DNA of 64,000 bases. It comes from Schistosoma haematobium. Lineage: Eukaryota > Platyhelminthes > Trematoda > Strigeidida > Schistosomatidae. A program made the position numbers and the translations under genes. The stretch lies in the NCBI RefSeq assembly GCF_000699445.3, contig NC_067201.1:12393501-12457500 (forward strand). Direction: 5' to 3'. Positions 1 through 11,655 of the stretch are shown here, in pieces (position 1 is the stretch's first letter; the number at the start of each line of letters is the position of its first letter). The notes below the pieces were generated by a model. That model was not told the DNA's origin, made no database searches, and saw only the letters and a program-made list of their open reading frames with translations.

Positions 1-885
1 CTAATATTAGGTCTGCTTAAACATTGATGGAAGTGGCCGTCTTGTGTAACGTTTGGATGAAGTGTGTTCTCATAACCTCCCTGAGATGAGTATGGTAAAG
101 TAGGGTGTCGTGAAATATATTTTTGTTTTTATTTGGTAGAGTCATCGTAATATATTTGTTATTGAGTACAGAACCAGAAGGTTCTGTACACACATACTTC
201 CTACGTATCAAAGACTTTTAATCTTGACAGTGCTTTTAAGAGCTGTTACATTAGAACTAGGTATTTGTTTATGGGCTTTTAATGTTAAACTGGAAAATAT
301 CGGATCAGTGTTGTCATTAGATATACATTGGTTATCAGAGGTCACTACAGACATTAGAGGCAAATTAGCACTCTTCATTGGTAAATCAGAGCACTGGATA
401 ACCTGAGATAGGTTAGCTGCATCAGTGGGTCCAGCTGCTGAATCATCGGGATTTGTTATGATCTCAACATCGTTATTTTCGTTTAAGGTACGCTTTTGCG
501 TAATTCTTTGGTTGGTGGTCTTATCTGAGACTATTCGAGCGGTTCTAAGCTCCGTAAGCGCGCAGATTAGCCGTTCGGATTCTTTCAACGCTTCAGCTAA
601 TAAATGAGAATCCAATCTGAACAAAACCGGGCACAAGTATTTCTGGTGCCCTCTGCTAAGTCGGATACATTAGCATGGACTATCTTGGAGGTTAAATGCT
701 TTTAATATCGAATGCCCTACAGATTTAATGGCGATAGATAATCACGTTATTGCGAGAGATTATTGGGTTAAAAACTTCGATGGAGATGAAGTCGATGACA
801 GATTCTGCCTTTATAATGTCTTCAAGTTCCGCAGGAACTACATCCTTTGACAATAGTAGTTTAAGGGGTGATAGTGTCTTCAGTT
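1..885 (-). mobile_element. CR1-like LINE, ORF1 fragment (window edge)
   Basis: Read on the minus strand, two overlapping pieces (636-208 and 211-17) encode the same acidic ORF1 protein found at 21134-21826 and 23989-24355; shared landmarks are RFDSHLLAE, ERLICALTE, NPDDSAAGPTDAANLSQ and KNVCTEPSG-like residues. Sequence from about 640 to 885 matches the segment preceding that ORF1 at 20880-21130. The reading frame shifts near 210, so this copy is broken. It runs off the left edge of the window. It stops abruptly next to VAL intron sequence at about 905. ORF1 has no recognised domain; the family is assigned through the linked EN-RT at 29374-32473. Confidence 0.75.
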
Positions 886-904
886 CTTCCTTAAGATCAT
901 CATG

Positions 905-1112
905 CTTGTAAGTTTGAGATGATGTGAAAGCCGTGCGCTTCGGACTTGAATCTGAGCGCGTTTCCTGACATTGTTCACGAATACACGATAATTATCTTTC
1001 TATGCTTTTTATGCTTGTATAATTGGCGGCGGCCGCTCAACACTGGTCTGAGAAGTGCCATATTTACGACGAGGAACCGGTTGTAAGTGTTGGTGAATTT
1101 ATGGTATATTTG
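905..1112 (+). pseudogene. VAL relic: intron 1 plus damaged exon 2
   Basis: This stretch starts with the VAL exon 1/intron 1 junction (CTT then gtaagtttgag), carries the roughly 110 nt intron found in VAL-C and VAL-D, then a damaged exon 2 that lost its first bases and reads like AAAAQHWSEKCHIYDEEP. No exon 1 lies upstream; a CR1-like fragment abuts it. It converges tail-to-tail on VAL-A and has counterparts beside VAL-C (23735-23916) and VAL-E (32973-33150). Confidence 0.7.
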
Positions 1113-1363
1113 AAATGGTGGTTTCCCAAGTAAAAAATTGATTTTTATTCGACAATGATATGTTGTGATCTCCATGTTAAGTACCATTGTAGATCATAAT
1201 GAGGTTTAGTTGACGTGCTTAACTCCACAATACTGTATTCGTGTGGTTTTCTATCAACACTTAATAAACTACAAGTACACAGTCTACAACTGCAATCACA
1301 TGCCACTGTAGTCACTTTTTTGGATGTTCAAGACTGTGCAAAATGAAACAATATGCAGCATCA

Positions 1364-1369
1364 TTTATT
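1364..1369 (-). promoter_or_regulatory. Poly(A) signal of VAL-A
   Basis: AATAAA on the minus strand about 85 nt beyond the VAL-A stop codon. The same signal sits at the equivalent position behind VAL-C, VAL-D and VAL-E. Confidence 0.6.
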
Positions 1370-1453
1370 TGAACTCATTAGCACTGATTTCATTGTCAAT
1401 AAACATAACAAAACAACTGATCTGATGCTTCACTTCTCTTCCACTTCCTCCTT

Positions 1454-2629
1454 CTACTTCCTCGTCCCCTCCACCTTATTCGGATTTTTGCATCTTCCGT
1501 TTGTTCCGTCAGTGTACGGTTGACCACTTCTCACCCTGAAATAGAAACAATAGGAAATGAGAAATGTTGTGGCTAGCCGTCGTTCATATGCACACACATT
1601 CTACTCACAATAATGTTTCTGGATGCGAGACAGGGTCCTGTGCTAAAGCGAGAAGAGTGTCGAATATCCACATATGAAATACGTGGTACATTTAAGGAAC
1701 AAATTGAATACAAACATGAAGTGAATCACACTGAAGCACACTGATAAAAACACATCATCGGAATGCTTTGAAACCACTGAATCTCAATGTAAAACAAATC
1801 ATAAAATCGTGATTATGCTTAAGTATGTGGTGGAACACTTTGTGCATTGACGGATGGAAATTATGAAGACTTACGCAGGTGTGTAGAAACAGGTAATCAA
1901 CATTTCATCTGGATTTACAAAGCCGCTACATTTGTTATAGCCACATCCTACGTAGGCCGTGTCAGATTGAACTATCTAGATGCATTTGAGAGAAATTAAG
2001 TGATGAAACTTCGTTCAGTGATTGATTATGAAGTTTGACAGTTCGTTCAGTCACACAATTTGTGTATTCACATACCTGCTTGTAACTGTCACATTGATGC
2101 GGTGGCTCACAGTGGTCTGATTTGTGATCATAGTGGTCCGATTCTTTCATCCAATAAGTAACAGCTCTACAATAAGCACAATCAAAGCAATCTTACAATA
2201 GGGAAACCTACCCTGCCAACTCGGATTGAACAGCGATGTTTTGACCCACGGAGTCAAATAAACCAACTTTTCTGGTCGGTTTCTTGTCGTGAACATCACA
2301 GTTGTCGGACCACATTTGAGCGGCAGCCGCCAGTTCATCGTCCCACTCCTCATACAAGAATAAAAATCATAGAAAAATAATTATCGTGTATTCGTGAACA
2401 ATGTCAGGGATCGCGCTCAGATTCAAGTCCGACGCGCAAGGCTTTCACATCATCTCAAACTTACAAGAGGCTGTAATAATTCCTCCGCTGGCACTATGTC
2501 CGTTTCCCCACACTTGCTTCGGTATTCTCGATGTTCATTGTGTACTTGCAGCATGAGCTGCGCCTCCTGTGCGTCCAATCCGAAGACAGCTTCCACGAAG
2601 CAAATGGCAAGTAGTAGTGTGAGCCTCAT
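1454..2629 (-). CDS. VAL: VAL-A: venom allergen-like secreted CAP/SCP-TAPS protein
   Basis: Five exons, all with GT-AG borders: 2629-2465, 2348-2212, 2166-2076, 1975-1875 and 1535-1454 (165, 137, 91, 101 and 82 nt; phases 0-2-0-2), giving 191 residues with no internal stop. Residues 1-17 form a signal peptide ending EAVFG. CAP landmarks are HNEHR (30-34), WDDEL (57-61), GQNIA (90-94), YWMKE (105-109), VGCGY (140-144) and LITCF (157-161); the mature part has eight cysteines. The start is set at 2629 because the upstream in-frame ATG (2665) overlaps the TATA box and is followed by a stop in VAL-C and VAL-E. In the family these are secreted or surface proteins of host-parasite interaction, often sterol or lipid binding. 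The usual CAP1 histidine is replaced by serine (128). The gene is head-to-head with VAL-B. Confidence 0.92.
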
Positions 2630-2664
2630 TCTCTGGTATCTGGTTTTAGTCGAAGACGCAGTCA

Positions 2665-2672
2665 TATTTATA
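2665..2672 (-). promoter_or_regulatory. TATA box of VAL-A
   Basis: TATAAATA on the minus strand, 36 nt before the chosen VAL-A start. The same element is at matching distance in VAL-C and VAL-E (VAL-D has TATATATA), implying a very short 5' leader. Confidence 0.6.
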
Positions 2673-3149
2673 CCTTTGTTTTATCGTGTACTCTCCTTTC
2701 TTCTCACTTCCGTTTTATACTTTTATTCAGTATTTCCATATATGGTTCCTCGTTTCAAATGTCATTATTGTTTATTGCAAATCAATGCATTTGCGTACCG
2801 TATTATAATGTCTTTTGTTAATAAGTGACTCAGAACGTAGCACGTTTGCCACATCTGGTATGTTGATTTCAATTGATTGACATTTTCATTTAAACTTCAT
2901 ACAAAGTATTAAACCTCGAATATTGTGTTCGCAAATGCTTATAAAACATTTCTCAGTGAATTTTTAAACCGGTTGGTAAGCATTTTGCCTTCTTCTTTTT
3001 GGAACTTAAATATTTTCTCAAAGGAACCAACGTCGTTATGTGAAGAATGGTGTCTGTCATTCACAATAAGTTAGTGAATTATTTTTACTTAAACCTGTCG
3101 CAGTGTTAATTGACTTGCGTTTCTGCTCGTTTTTATAGTTTTCCTCCAC

Positions 3150-3157
3150 TATAAATA
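3150..3157 (+). promoter_or_regulatory. TATA box of VAL-B
   Basis: TATAAATA 44 nt before the VAL-B start codon, in a CCACTATAAATACGG context that is also kept in the inverted copy near 19985. Confidence 0.6.
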
Positions 3158-3201
3158 CGGAAGATCACCTAAAAATAGATCTTAGTCACGCGTTGTACAC
3201 A

Positions 3202-5986
3202 ATGATTCTGTTTCTGTTAATATTGTTACTTTCTATCTCATCCGGTCTTGGAGGCCAAGAGGAAATGGCAGAATTTGCAAGGACTTTGTTACATCACCAT
3301 AATTACGTTAGACAAACGAGAAATCAATGTGATTATTATTGGAGTACACCATCTGAGACAAAACTTGGAAATCTTGTGAGCTCATCTGACCATGTTATAA
3401 TATTATAACGTATTAAGAAGGGATCACGTGCACTCTGAAGTTCACCTCATTTAAATATTTCTTCATTCTAACGAGTGTTGATGGGTAATGTTTAATTGAA
3501 TGTCGTTAGACAATAATCGAAAATCAAGAAGTACTGGGTAGCTGTTTCGTCCTAGTATGGTATTACTCAGTGTTGTCAACTCATCACTCCTACAGAGATC
3601 GGACTTAAGACCTACAGTTTCCATAACGATCCCTTGACATTTCCGCAGGTAATTTCCGGAGTTCTGGTTAAAAGCCATGACCAGTGGAGTTAAACCACAT
3701 TGAGCGCGAAGCAATTACCAACCTAAGATATTTGATTATGGTTGCTAAACATTGTCATTTCATTGAAGTCACATGTTCATATCAACGGATACCAGTTCTG
3801 TGGTCTGGAAATGAAATGCATACCGTAAGACCCCAAAGTTCTGGGTTTGACATCCTATTGTGCCATGAATACACTTCATTCAGGAACACCATAATTTAGA
3901 GGAACATATACCGATATCATTCTAGTTTTCCGTAATTGTCAAACCACAACTATCCCTTATATAAATTGTGAACATCCTTTTATTCATAGAATTATCTCAG
4001 TGAATATTTGTTTGTAGACATGGGATGATGGATTACATGTAACTGCTCAACAGTATGCAGAACAGTGTGAAAACTCACCTAGCCGTTTAAATGACAGAAC
4101 TACGTGTAGATGGAAATCAGTCGGTCAGAATATTGCTCAAGTTCATTCAGTTTCATAGTAAGATTTATTCAGTAATACGTTACCACTTACCTTGCGCTTT
4201 TTCTTCGAATTTCCTCAAGTGCTATCAATGTTTGGCGAGATGGAAGTCGATTTTATAGTTTTAAAAATGATAAATGCGGAGAGAATTACGATTGTTCTAT
4301 GTATAAACAAGTTAGTTTATATTTGTAAAAAGAACTAGTTATTTTCAATTATAGATTGTAAACATTAACACAACACATATTGGCTGTGGAGTTCACATGT
4401 GCAATAAAAACATAAATAAAGGAAAATATATAGTTGTTTGCAATTATGCTCCAGCGTAAGCATTGTATTTTACAGTGTATTTAAATGTACTATATATGAA
4501 TATAAAATCTGAATCGAGTCCTTATAATCGCCAAATGAATTTATTCTGTGCACTCATATTTATCCTTCTCAAGTGCTGCCATGTTATTTAACACTGAAGG
4601 CTTTTTAGATCTAGATAAGTGTGTATACATGTCTATGTTTATCTATATGTTGGTTAATCACACATCTACTCGCCTGTATTTAACGTATTCTTCACCTTAA
4701 TGTGGAACATAATTAACACTTGTATAGTTGTTTTCTAACCACCATAGTCAGAGAAGTCATCACACTTTTCTATTTGTTTTTGACCATTTATCGACTTTTA
4801 CACGAACATTCCTTGACCGTCACAATGTAATACAAATTGATTGAAGTTATAAGATAAGGACGAGTACAATAGTTTAATGCTTATCATGTAGGCCATAAGA
4901 ATTCGCAGTTCTGTATTCCACTTCGTATGAAGTCGTGAATGTGAATTGATAAATTGTTACAAACTATAACAAAATAACTTTTTAGTACATCCCAGCTTTT
5001 TGATAATTCTTGCATTCAGGCCTGTTTGTTAGGCAGTATTTCCACCACGGCGTGCAAGGAGTGCGTTATTTTTAATATAACTTCAAATCTTCCTATTTTT
5101 CAATTGTAGTTAGGGAAATTAACTTTGAGTCTAGGCGTGCTCATTTCATAATTTCATAATAAAGTGTCCATTTATTCAAAATACCCGCCTATATTTTTGA
5201 TACTTCAGTCTTACATTACAATGCGACAACCTGAAAACATAATTAAAATGACAATCATTCATCTTTGCAAATATTTCATCAACAAGCATTGAATAATTGA
5301 TCAAAACAGTGAGTAAGATTACACATTGAGTCAAAGGCTGAAGCTATGTTCATTGGTTAGAGATGTTACAGAGGAAATTACAGTAAATTGGAATGAGAAT
5401 AACTTTCGAGTAAAGTTTTGACACCTCTTATTTTATTATATACCTGTTTTCGAATATCACAGACTATCTCCTTATGCTGTGTTGCTACAGAATCTGCTGA
5501 TGTTGTTGTATTTGTAACCAGTCACTATCATTGACTGAGATCAGCTTGAAAATCTTTGGGCAGTAGGGAGCATTAGATAACTGTTTCGTCATCACTTTTA
5601 ATTACCAGAGGTGTCCTTCATTGATTCCACACGAAATCGATACTAAGACTTTAAGTACCTAGACCACAAAACCACGATTCGAATGATGTCAATAAGCAAT
5701 AGGAACAATGTAAATTATTGTTTGTTTGAGCATACTTATTTCTACGTTTCCATCTTGTTTTAGTAGTCACGTTGATTTTTCTAATGGCTCAAACTTATAC
5801 ATAACCAAAATTATTTATTGTAGCTAACTGCATTCAAAATAATTGACTCAACTACAATTTATTAAATATTAAAAGTTTTTTTCCATCTGCCGTAGTTCCA
5901 AATGATTGGTTATTGTTTGTGATACTTTTAGGGCTAGTAAAGGAAGACCATACGACGATGGAACAAACACCAGATGTAAACAATGA
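3202..5986 (+). CDS. VAL: VAL-B: divergent venom allergen-like secreted CAP protein
   Basis: Five exons with GT-AG borders: 3202-3375, 4018-4157, 4220-4310, 4355-4455 and 5932-5986 (174, 140, 91, 101 and 55 nt; phases 0-2-0-2), encoding 186 residues. Exons 3 and 4 have the same lengths as in VAL-A, which supports common descent although the proteins differ widely. A hydrophobic signal peptide (MILFLLILLL start) precedes HHHNYVRQ, TWDDGL, SVGQNIAQ, IGCGVHMC and VVCNYAPA, the standard CAP landmarks; the C-terminus is GRPYDDGTNTRCKQ. The CAP1 histidine position reads Met (CSMYKQIV). Intron 4 is about 1.5 kb. The start is the first ATG, 44 nt after a TATA box. It is the only gene of its subtype in the window; an inverted truncated copy of its first exon lies at 19855-19944. 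Confidence 0.9.
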
Positions 5987-6069
5987 AACTATTCACAAGA
6001 ATAATGAAAAATAACATGAACTAACTATTTCTCAGCTTGTTATCATCAATTTTTATTTCATTGTTGAAT

Positions 6070-6079
6070 AATAAATAAA
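6070..6079 (+). promoter_or_regulatory. Poly(A) signals of VAL-B
   Basis: Two overlapping AATAAA hexamers (6070-6075, 6074-6079) about 85 nt after the VAL-B stop. Confidence 0.55.
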
Positions 6080-6399
6080 GTGATGCAGTTTGACAAACTG
6101 GTTTTTTCCTCTGAAATCTTAATGAACAAAATTTGTACGAATGTTAGGCGAAAATCATATTTGAAATAATCTCAGAGATTGAAATTCATATAATTCCAAC
6201 ATTTTGTTCAGTCAGCCTTTCTGGACTTCTTCAAGGTAATCATCAAAGCAACTTGAAGTGATCTAGTACACCAAACAATAAACTGAGTGTCTGTTCGTTT
6301 TTGAACATTATATATTATAATTCTAATTTTTAGTTTCACATATTGTGATGAATTTTATATTTCCGGACATCATTTCTTGTTCATTGGTATATCTTATCT

Positions 6400-6895
6400 T
6401 TTTCATGAGAAAGCAGACACGTCAGCTATCTAAGATTACGGCTCTTTCGAATTTCACCTTTCAACTAATGCTACTCTGATCCGAAAATATATAGAATCCT
6501 GATTGTGCTACGCAGAGGCCAGCTTCCACGGGAATGTGCACAATTCCTCGCAGTGATGGAGGCTTTGTCTCGTGATCTCAACGGGTACGTCACATCTAGT
6601 ATGTGCGCTAGTGATGCTTTGGAACCCTACAGCATTCTGAAGAAAGCCAAACTTAAACGTTGAGACCGAACCGACCGACAAAAGTTAGACCAACTCTTCC
6701 ACAACATGGACTTGCAACATGGCTCAGCAACAAAAATGTTGCATTATATGGGAGAGGTCATTGGTCAACGGACCTTCGGCAAGAGCCTGTTCGAGCAGCT
6801 CTTCTTGTTTAAGCCTCCTCAAAACACCCAGGTAGTCCTTGTCTCATTTCGAAATAACATTGTGACAAACTGGCTGCATCTGCCGATTGAATGCT
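6400..6895 (+). pseudogene. Decayed Boudicca/CsRn1-type gag relic
   Basis: With frame changes and a stop near 6660, the translation includes LRRGQLPRECAQFLAV and, further on, KLDQLFHNMDLQHGSA...LHYMGEVIGQRTFGKSLFEQLF. This aligns by pattern with the gag of the element at 19525-19843 (residues around DRTPSQQNNYMRSKIGDRK). Pol remnants of the same kind follow on the same strand at 7900-8890 and 10660-10960, so these are parts of one old, interrupted element. Confidence 0.6.
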
Positions 6896-6958
6896 AGAGA
6901 TCATCAGAACCCCAACTCTGAGGTTTATTCTTTCAGTAAAAGCATCAAACACCACAAC

Positions 6959-7198
6959 ATGAAGATACGGACATCTGTCGTGTTCTCGCTCGTTATCTTG
7001 ATGCTCATCGCAAGCGTAGACTCTCTCAAACGCCTCAAAGAAGCTTGTCAGGATAAAGGTCTGTCTCAAGACCACATGAAACAGATAATTCTGACTGTTA
7101 GTTGTACCAAAATAAGAATGGTAAGTGATGTGAACAGAGAAACAAGAAGCCCTGACAAAGACGAAGGCCACTTTTGTAGACGTTATTGTGGTGTTTGA
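6959..7198 (+). CDS. Hypothetical small secreted cysteine-containing protein
   Basis: An ORF of 79 residues begins with a strong signal peptide (MKIRTSVVFSLVILMLIASV, then DS), followed by a basic mature part with four cysteines (EACQDK, VSCTK, FCRRYC). No family was recognised. ATG GTAAGT at 7118-7126 is a good splice donor, so the true exon may end at 7120 (54 codons, phase 0) and the last 25 codons may be intron. The ORF sits between gag and pol pieces of a dead Ty3 element, with a tttcag acceptor-like site at 6931-6936. It could be a captured or inserted gene exon, or chance; the opposite strand is also open here. Confidence 0.35.
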   Translation: MKIRTSVVFSLVILMLIASVDSLKRLKEACQDKGLSQDHMKQIILTVSCTKIRMVSDVNRETRSPDKDEGHFCRRYCGV

Positions 7199-7899
7199 AT
7201 GAACTAATCATTCCTTCTTACTTGTTGAATGCTTGATTTTTAATTCCAAATACATTACATTCGTCTGTGCTTATCTAGTACTTCTTGATCCGATTTCATT
7301 ATTTCTAGGACTCTTACTTTACATTATGACTCAAATACTCCTAATTATCATAGTTATTTCATTTATTTCGAAGCTTTGAAAACACTAATATTTACTTTTG
7401 TCCCTAGTTTACCAATTGTTTCCTGATTGTTTGTTTATTGGTGTCTTGTTATTCATATATTCATTCATATATCTTTTTGCGCTTAGCTGAATTGGAACAA
7501 GATCGTAGTGCGATTCGGGATTGGGAATAAATTGAGTAGTGTTCCAGTTAACTCGTCTTCTCTCCTGCGCACTTGTCCGCCAATCAAGTGGTAAATTTGT
7601 TTTCTTCTCTTCAACCCAGACAGCTAGTTTCACTTCGAACTCACTAATACTAGCCACAATTTTAAACAAGTCAGCCATCTTGTCAAGGACTCAATCTAGA
7701 TTGAGACAAGCTATCTTCTGCATGTTGTTGGATGGACAGACCGAGGAGGTAACTGTTCGTCTTCCGGAAATTATAGAAAACCCATTATTTTCTCATTCTT
7801 CCAACCGTCCATCACGAAAGCCCTTTCGAGAATATTCTTACCGGCCGGCATTGACGTTGCAGAAAATCCGCAGTCATTTTTAAGCACATTTTTGACACA
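7199..7899. other. No gene identified (7199-7899)
   Basis: AT-rich sequence. A minus-strand open stretch (7678-7409) starting MADLFKIVASISEFEVKLAV vaguely resembles a retroelement gag start but lacks a diagnostic motif. Nothing else is supported. Confidence 0.3.
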
Positions 7900-8890
7900 T
7901 CCTATCAACAGATACTCGATGAACACCTCGAACTGTACCAAACGTGAATAAAATTACCGTGTGCGACCCATAATTTTGCACACCACATCATTACTACAGG
8001 ACCACCTGTATTTTCGAAAGTGCGTCAACGGGCTAAAGAAAAGCCGAGGTTGACAAAATGAATTCGAACACATGATAAACTTGTGAATTTTTCAGCCACT
8101 CGACAGATTACAGACATCTTTACTGTGCATAGTCTCTCGAAAATCCATTCGATATATGGACGTCTTGTCACAAGTCAACGACCTGACAGACACCTTAAAC
8201 GGTACAACCGTTTTCTTGAAAATCGGCCTGATTAGAGCTTATGACCGACTTCCCATGGATTTACGCGATATTCCTTAAACCGCCATCATTACACTATTTG
8301 GACTATACGATTGTTTGCGCATGCGTTTTGTTATAGGAAATGTTGCAAAAGCATTCCAGAGACTGATCGGTAATGTCTTTCGAGGCCTCAACCTCACTTA
8401 TGTACATGAAGATAACTGTCTGATCAAGAGCTTGGTCTGAGAATCTCATCTTCAACATTTTGACCTTGTTTTCATACAACTACAAAGACACGACAGCACT
8501 GTAGATATTCAGAAATGTGAAATCGGAAGTGATTCCCCAGATTTTATCGAATACACTATTGATGCTCTAGTTATTCGTGGAAACGCGAAACTCATCAATT
8601 TGAAGGACAGCGCGATAAAGGCCTTCTTCACAATTAAGAAAATTATTGCACAAGCAACAGTGCTCTCCCGCGAAAACACCAAATCACCTATTAGTTTGAC
8701 CGTAGTTTTATCCCAGTAAGCAACTAACATGGACCTATCCAAGCCGGCAGTCGAAGGAGTCTTATAACAATGGTTAAAGCCTGAAAGCCTTCGGCGTTTA
8801 TCCAGGACGGTTCGATTATACTGAGGAAGATATAGAGGTATGGGGTTGACATCGAGTGCCCGGCAAATATGATTCCCTACCACACATTTC
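7900..8890 (+). pseudogene. Decayed Boudicca/CsRn1-type RT-RNase H relic
   Basis: Stops and frameshifts break the sequence, but ordered RT landmarks survive: TTGPPVFSKVRQRAKEKPRL (near 7995-8055), a finger/palm stretch around 8220-8340, a polymerase box degraded to TYVHEDNCLI near 8398-8427, LQHFDLVFIQLQRH after it, and IEYTIDALVIRG near 8545. An RNase H-like ISLTV segment follows at about 8690. Two catalytic aspartates of the YVDD box are not both retained, so the enzyme is dead. Confidence 0.6.
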
Positions 8891-10659
8891 AAAAAAATTG
8901 TGGGGTGCTAATGAAAAATTTAGGTATCTTTGATTGGTTTACTTGTTTTGCAAAAGTGTACTGAAGTGAAAATGAACAAAAATTTTGTCACCTTCAATAA
9001 TTTTTTGATTGGTCGTAAACTGTTCCTCTTTTGCAATCTGATTAGTTGAAATCGAAATCGCATCAAGTGCTATGATTGAATGTCATAATATGCATTTGAA
9101 ATTTGAAATTCACTGATAATGAATAATTATTTTTATGTAATGTTAGTCTTGTAAGAAATTTAGAATTTAGAATAAAAAACACCAACTTAAGTTCAATCCT
9201 ACTGTTAGCGAATGTGTATTGGGATAAATTTTTGTTTTCCGATCAAGTGATTTCATGTCCACCTTTAATTGAAGTCGTTAGCTATCTTGCCACGAATACT
9301 TATATGTATCACATAAAAAGAAAGTTTTGGAAGAAAGTAACTGAAAACCGGTTTGAATATTTGATAATAGTGATTACTGAATTAGGTCGGTAGTCAAATG
9401 TTGAATACCAAAATAATAATGAAATTAACACCAAAGTTTGTGCATACGTTTTTTGTAACACATGGTCTGTTAATGGGAAAAAAACATATCAATAAGTCAT
9501 CATGATAAATTACTTCTTGCAGTATGTACAATTCAGGTGAACTAACCGTAGACCATCATTTGATGAAGTAATAATTTTTCCTAAATAGGCACTTAATATA
9601 TAGTGGAGGTTCACTTTTTAAATAGTCACTCTTAATAAAAATTAGAAAACGTTAGATTTCAATAGGGTTAATTTTAAAATCCATAGAAATGAATAACGGT
9701 TTTCACTTGTAAATTATTTGTAGTTCTGCATTTTAAAATTAACTTATTTGTCATAATAAGAAGTAGTGCGTATAATCTGTCAAGTGTGAATATTGTTGAC
9801 CGTAATACGAAACCTGAAATATCTAGACATTACGAATGTAACCATTTTTGACAAGCATCGGAAATATTAGTTTTATGAATTGTCAGTGAACAAGCCAACG
9901 TCGTCTGACTCAACAAATATCTATGGACATTAAACGTATAAATATGAACAAGGTCTACTGCATCATCTTATACGCCCATTTCTCCAACACACAAATGTAA
10001 TATACGAATTTTCATCTCTCACTACATAATGACTGTAAGTCGATCATTCAAAATTTGTGATAGCAGTCTTTAACGCTTCAACCGATGGGAACGCAACCAG
10101 AAACAAGGTAGTCAAAAAGACTTCCTCCATTTCTGTGACTTGAGAAATACCAGCGCTTGTACTTGACACGTTACTCTCCTCCATAATGACGATTACAATG
10201 TACTTGGACGACAAGTACTGATAATTTATAACAATTTTCAAGACATAATTAACCAATTAAATCAAACTTTCAGAACTAGCCATTTCATTGGACGAAACAC
10301 GTGATGGAAAATATTGTAATTCGGGGGTGAAATTTTTTTTCATGAGGTGGGGGGTAATGTTTAAAAAAAATACAAAAATTGCCGGGCGGATAATATTATT
10401 CGAGGTATAGCACTTTCGAGACAGAACTTTCAGCCATGTATTCTGCTTTGCAGAATTTTCTCTGAAAGGTTGACTAGAAATCGGCTCCCTCAACTCACAC
10501 ACTATCAAAAAGAAGACGTCGGTCATCAGCACGAGTTACCTGCAACAACTGTGAAACGATGGGTCAAGTAGATTGAAACTTGTAGTGAAACGTTACTTCA
10601 TGGTACATCGACAAATAAGCATCATCCAATTGTGCCGGAACAATATCGATGAAACGGCC
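8891..10659. other. Intervening AT-rich DNA without recognised genes
   Basis: This stretch separates the RT and integrase relics of the same old element. Short minus-strand ORFs at 10044-10256 and 10257-10532 have no recognisable domain. Later insertion or decay could explain the gap; no terminal repeats were seen. Confidence 0.3.
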
Positions 10660-10960
10660 TCAATGGGTTGTACAAATTGTCTTGTAGCAGTCGTTCGAAA
10701 AACCATCAATCTGATAGCAAACGATTTTGTTGGCCTGTTATGAATGGAAACGTGAGGAAATGTTCATGGTCCAGTGTAAGCTGTCAGAAATCTGAGTTGA
10801 CGATACATACTGGATGCCGGTCAATCTCTTTCGACGTCCTCGACGATCGTATCGACCATGTTGATCTTCTTTCGGTACGACGGTTATCAGATTCAGAAGG
10901 ACACTCCCACCCATTACCGTATGCAGACCATTTCACATAAGTGTCAGAAGTATTATCTAG
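10660..10960 (+). pseudogene. Decayed Boudicca/CsRn1-type integrase relic
   Basis: The frame at 10668-10940 keeps the spacing of the integrase N-terminal zinc domain and start of the core: RFCWPVMNGNV, then SCQKSELTIHTG, then DRIDHVDL and GHSHPLPYADHFT. The first catalytic Asp position is DHVDL-like, but the sequence is too altered to be active and ends soon after. Same strand and class as the relics at 6400-8890. Confidence 0.55.
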
Positions 10961-10999
10961 AAAACACATTACTGCTTCTTCGCCGAACGATAGATAGAT

Positions 11000-11655
11000 A
11001 TATTCGACCGCCCTTCAAATAACACTACATGGCACCGACGCCAATTCTAATCTGGGCAATTCCATTGTCTCACAATATACTAGAAATCACACGTGTCCAA
11101 ACGACAGCCTAACACATACAAAATAACGGTTGATGGAACGAACCCACAGTCGAAAGCCACACATTGAGCTGCAAACATATAACATTGGACTGATGTTCCT
11201 TCACTCGTGTTACTCGACATTCGCAGTGCAGCCTAGGCTGAAGTTGCATACACTGCGATACATCTCGTTTACCGAACGACACTCGATTTTTAAGGCGCAC
11301 GCTGGTCTTACTCACAAAGTATTTCTGTGTTTAACATAGGAAGAGAGGATTGAAATTCTTCGTTTTCACAACCCATGTCATGAATATTGGAATTATCGTA
11401 GATTTCATTTTGTTGTATCATCAGAATAAATACACTCGTGAGTCATCAGTTCTAATGTAACCAAGCCCACATTTTAGCAACTAGCACACTCAGGTGCATT
11501 AACTAATCTGGTTTTCCATTTTTCATCACCATTGTGAATAAAGTGAAGACAAAGAGAACAATGACATGAACTGGGTAAAACAGTCCAGTAAAAACGACTG
11601 AAAATTTCGCAGTAAACAATGTTGGCGATTCCATAAATGCTGGGGTATTTAAAAT
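11000..11655. other. No gene identified (11000-11655)
   Basis: Short ORFs overlap on both strands (11109-11339) without recognisable motifs. No repeat shared with the rest of the window was noticed. Confidence 0.3.

Larger units (their letters stand above)
2630..3201. promoter_or_regulatory. Divergent promoter between VAL-A and VAL-B
   Basis: The 572 bp between the start codons of two diverging VAL genes carries a TATAAATA box facing each gene (2665-2672 minus, 3150-3157 plus). The region with the first coding bases of both genes is repeated, inverted, at 19855-20528. Joint regulation is inference. Confidence 0.65.

Noticed and set aside
2657..2665. Upstream in-frame ATG as the VAL-A start (MTASSTKTRYQR extension)
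   Set aside because: It overlaps the TATA box, weakens the signal peptide, and the equivalent frame has a stop in VAL-C and VAL-E.
2394..2828. 144-codon plus-strand ORF across the VAL-A first exon
   Set aside because: It is the antisense of VAL-A exon 1 and its promoter; the same shadow appears opposite VAL-C, D and E.
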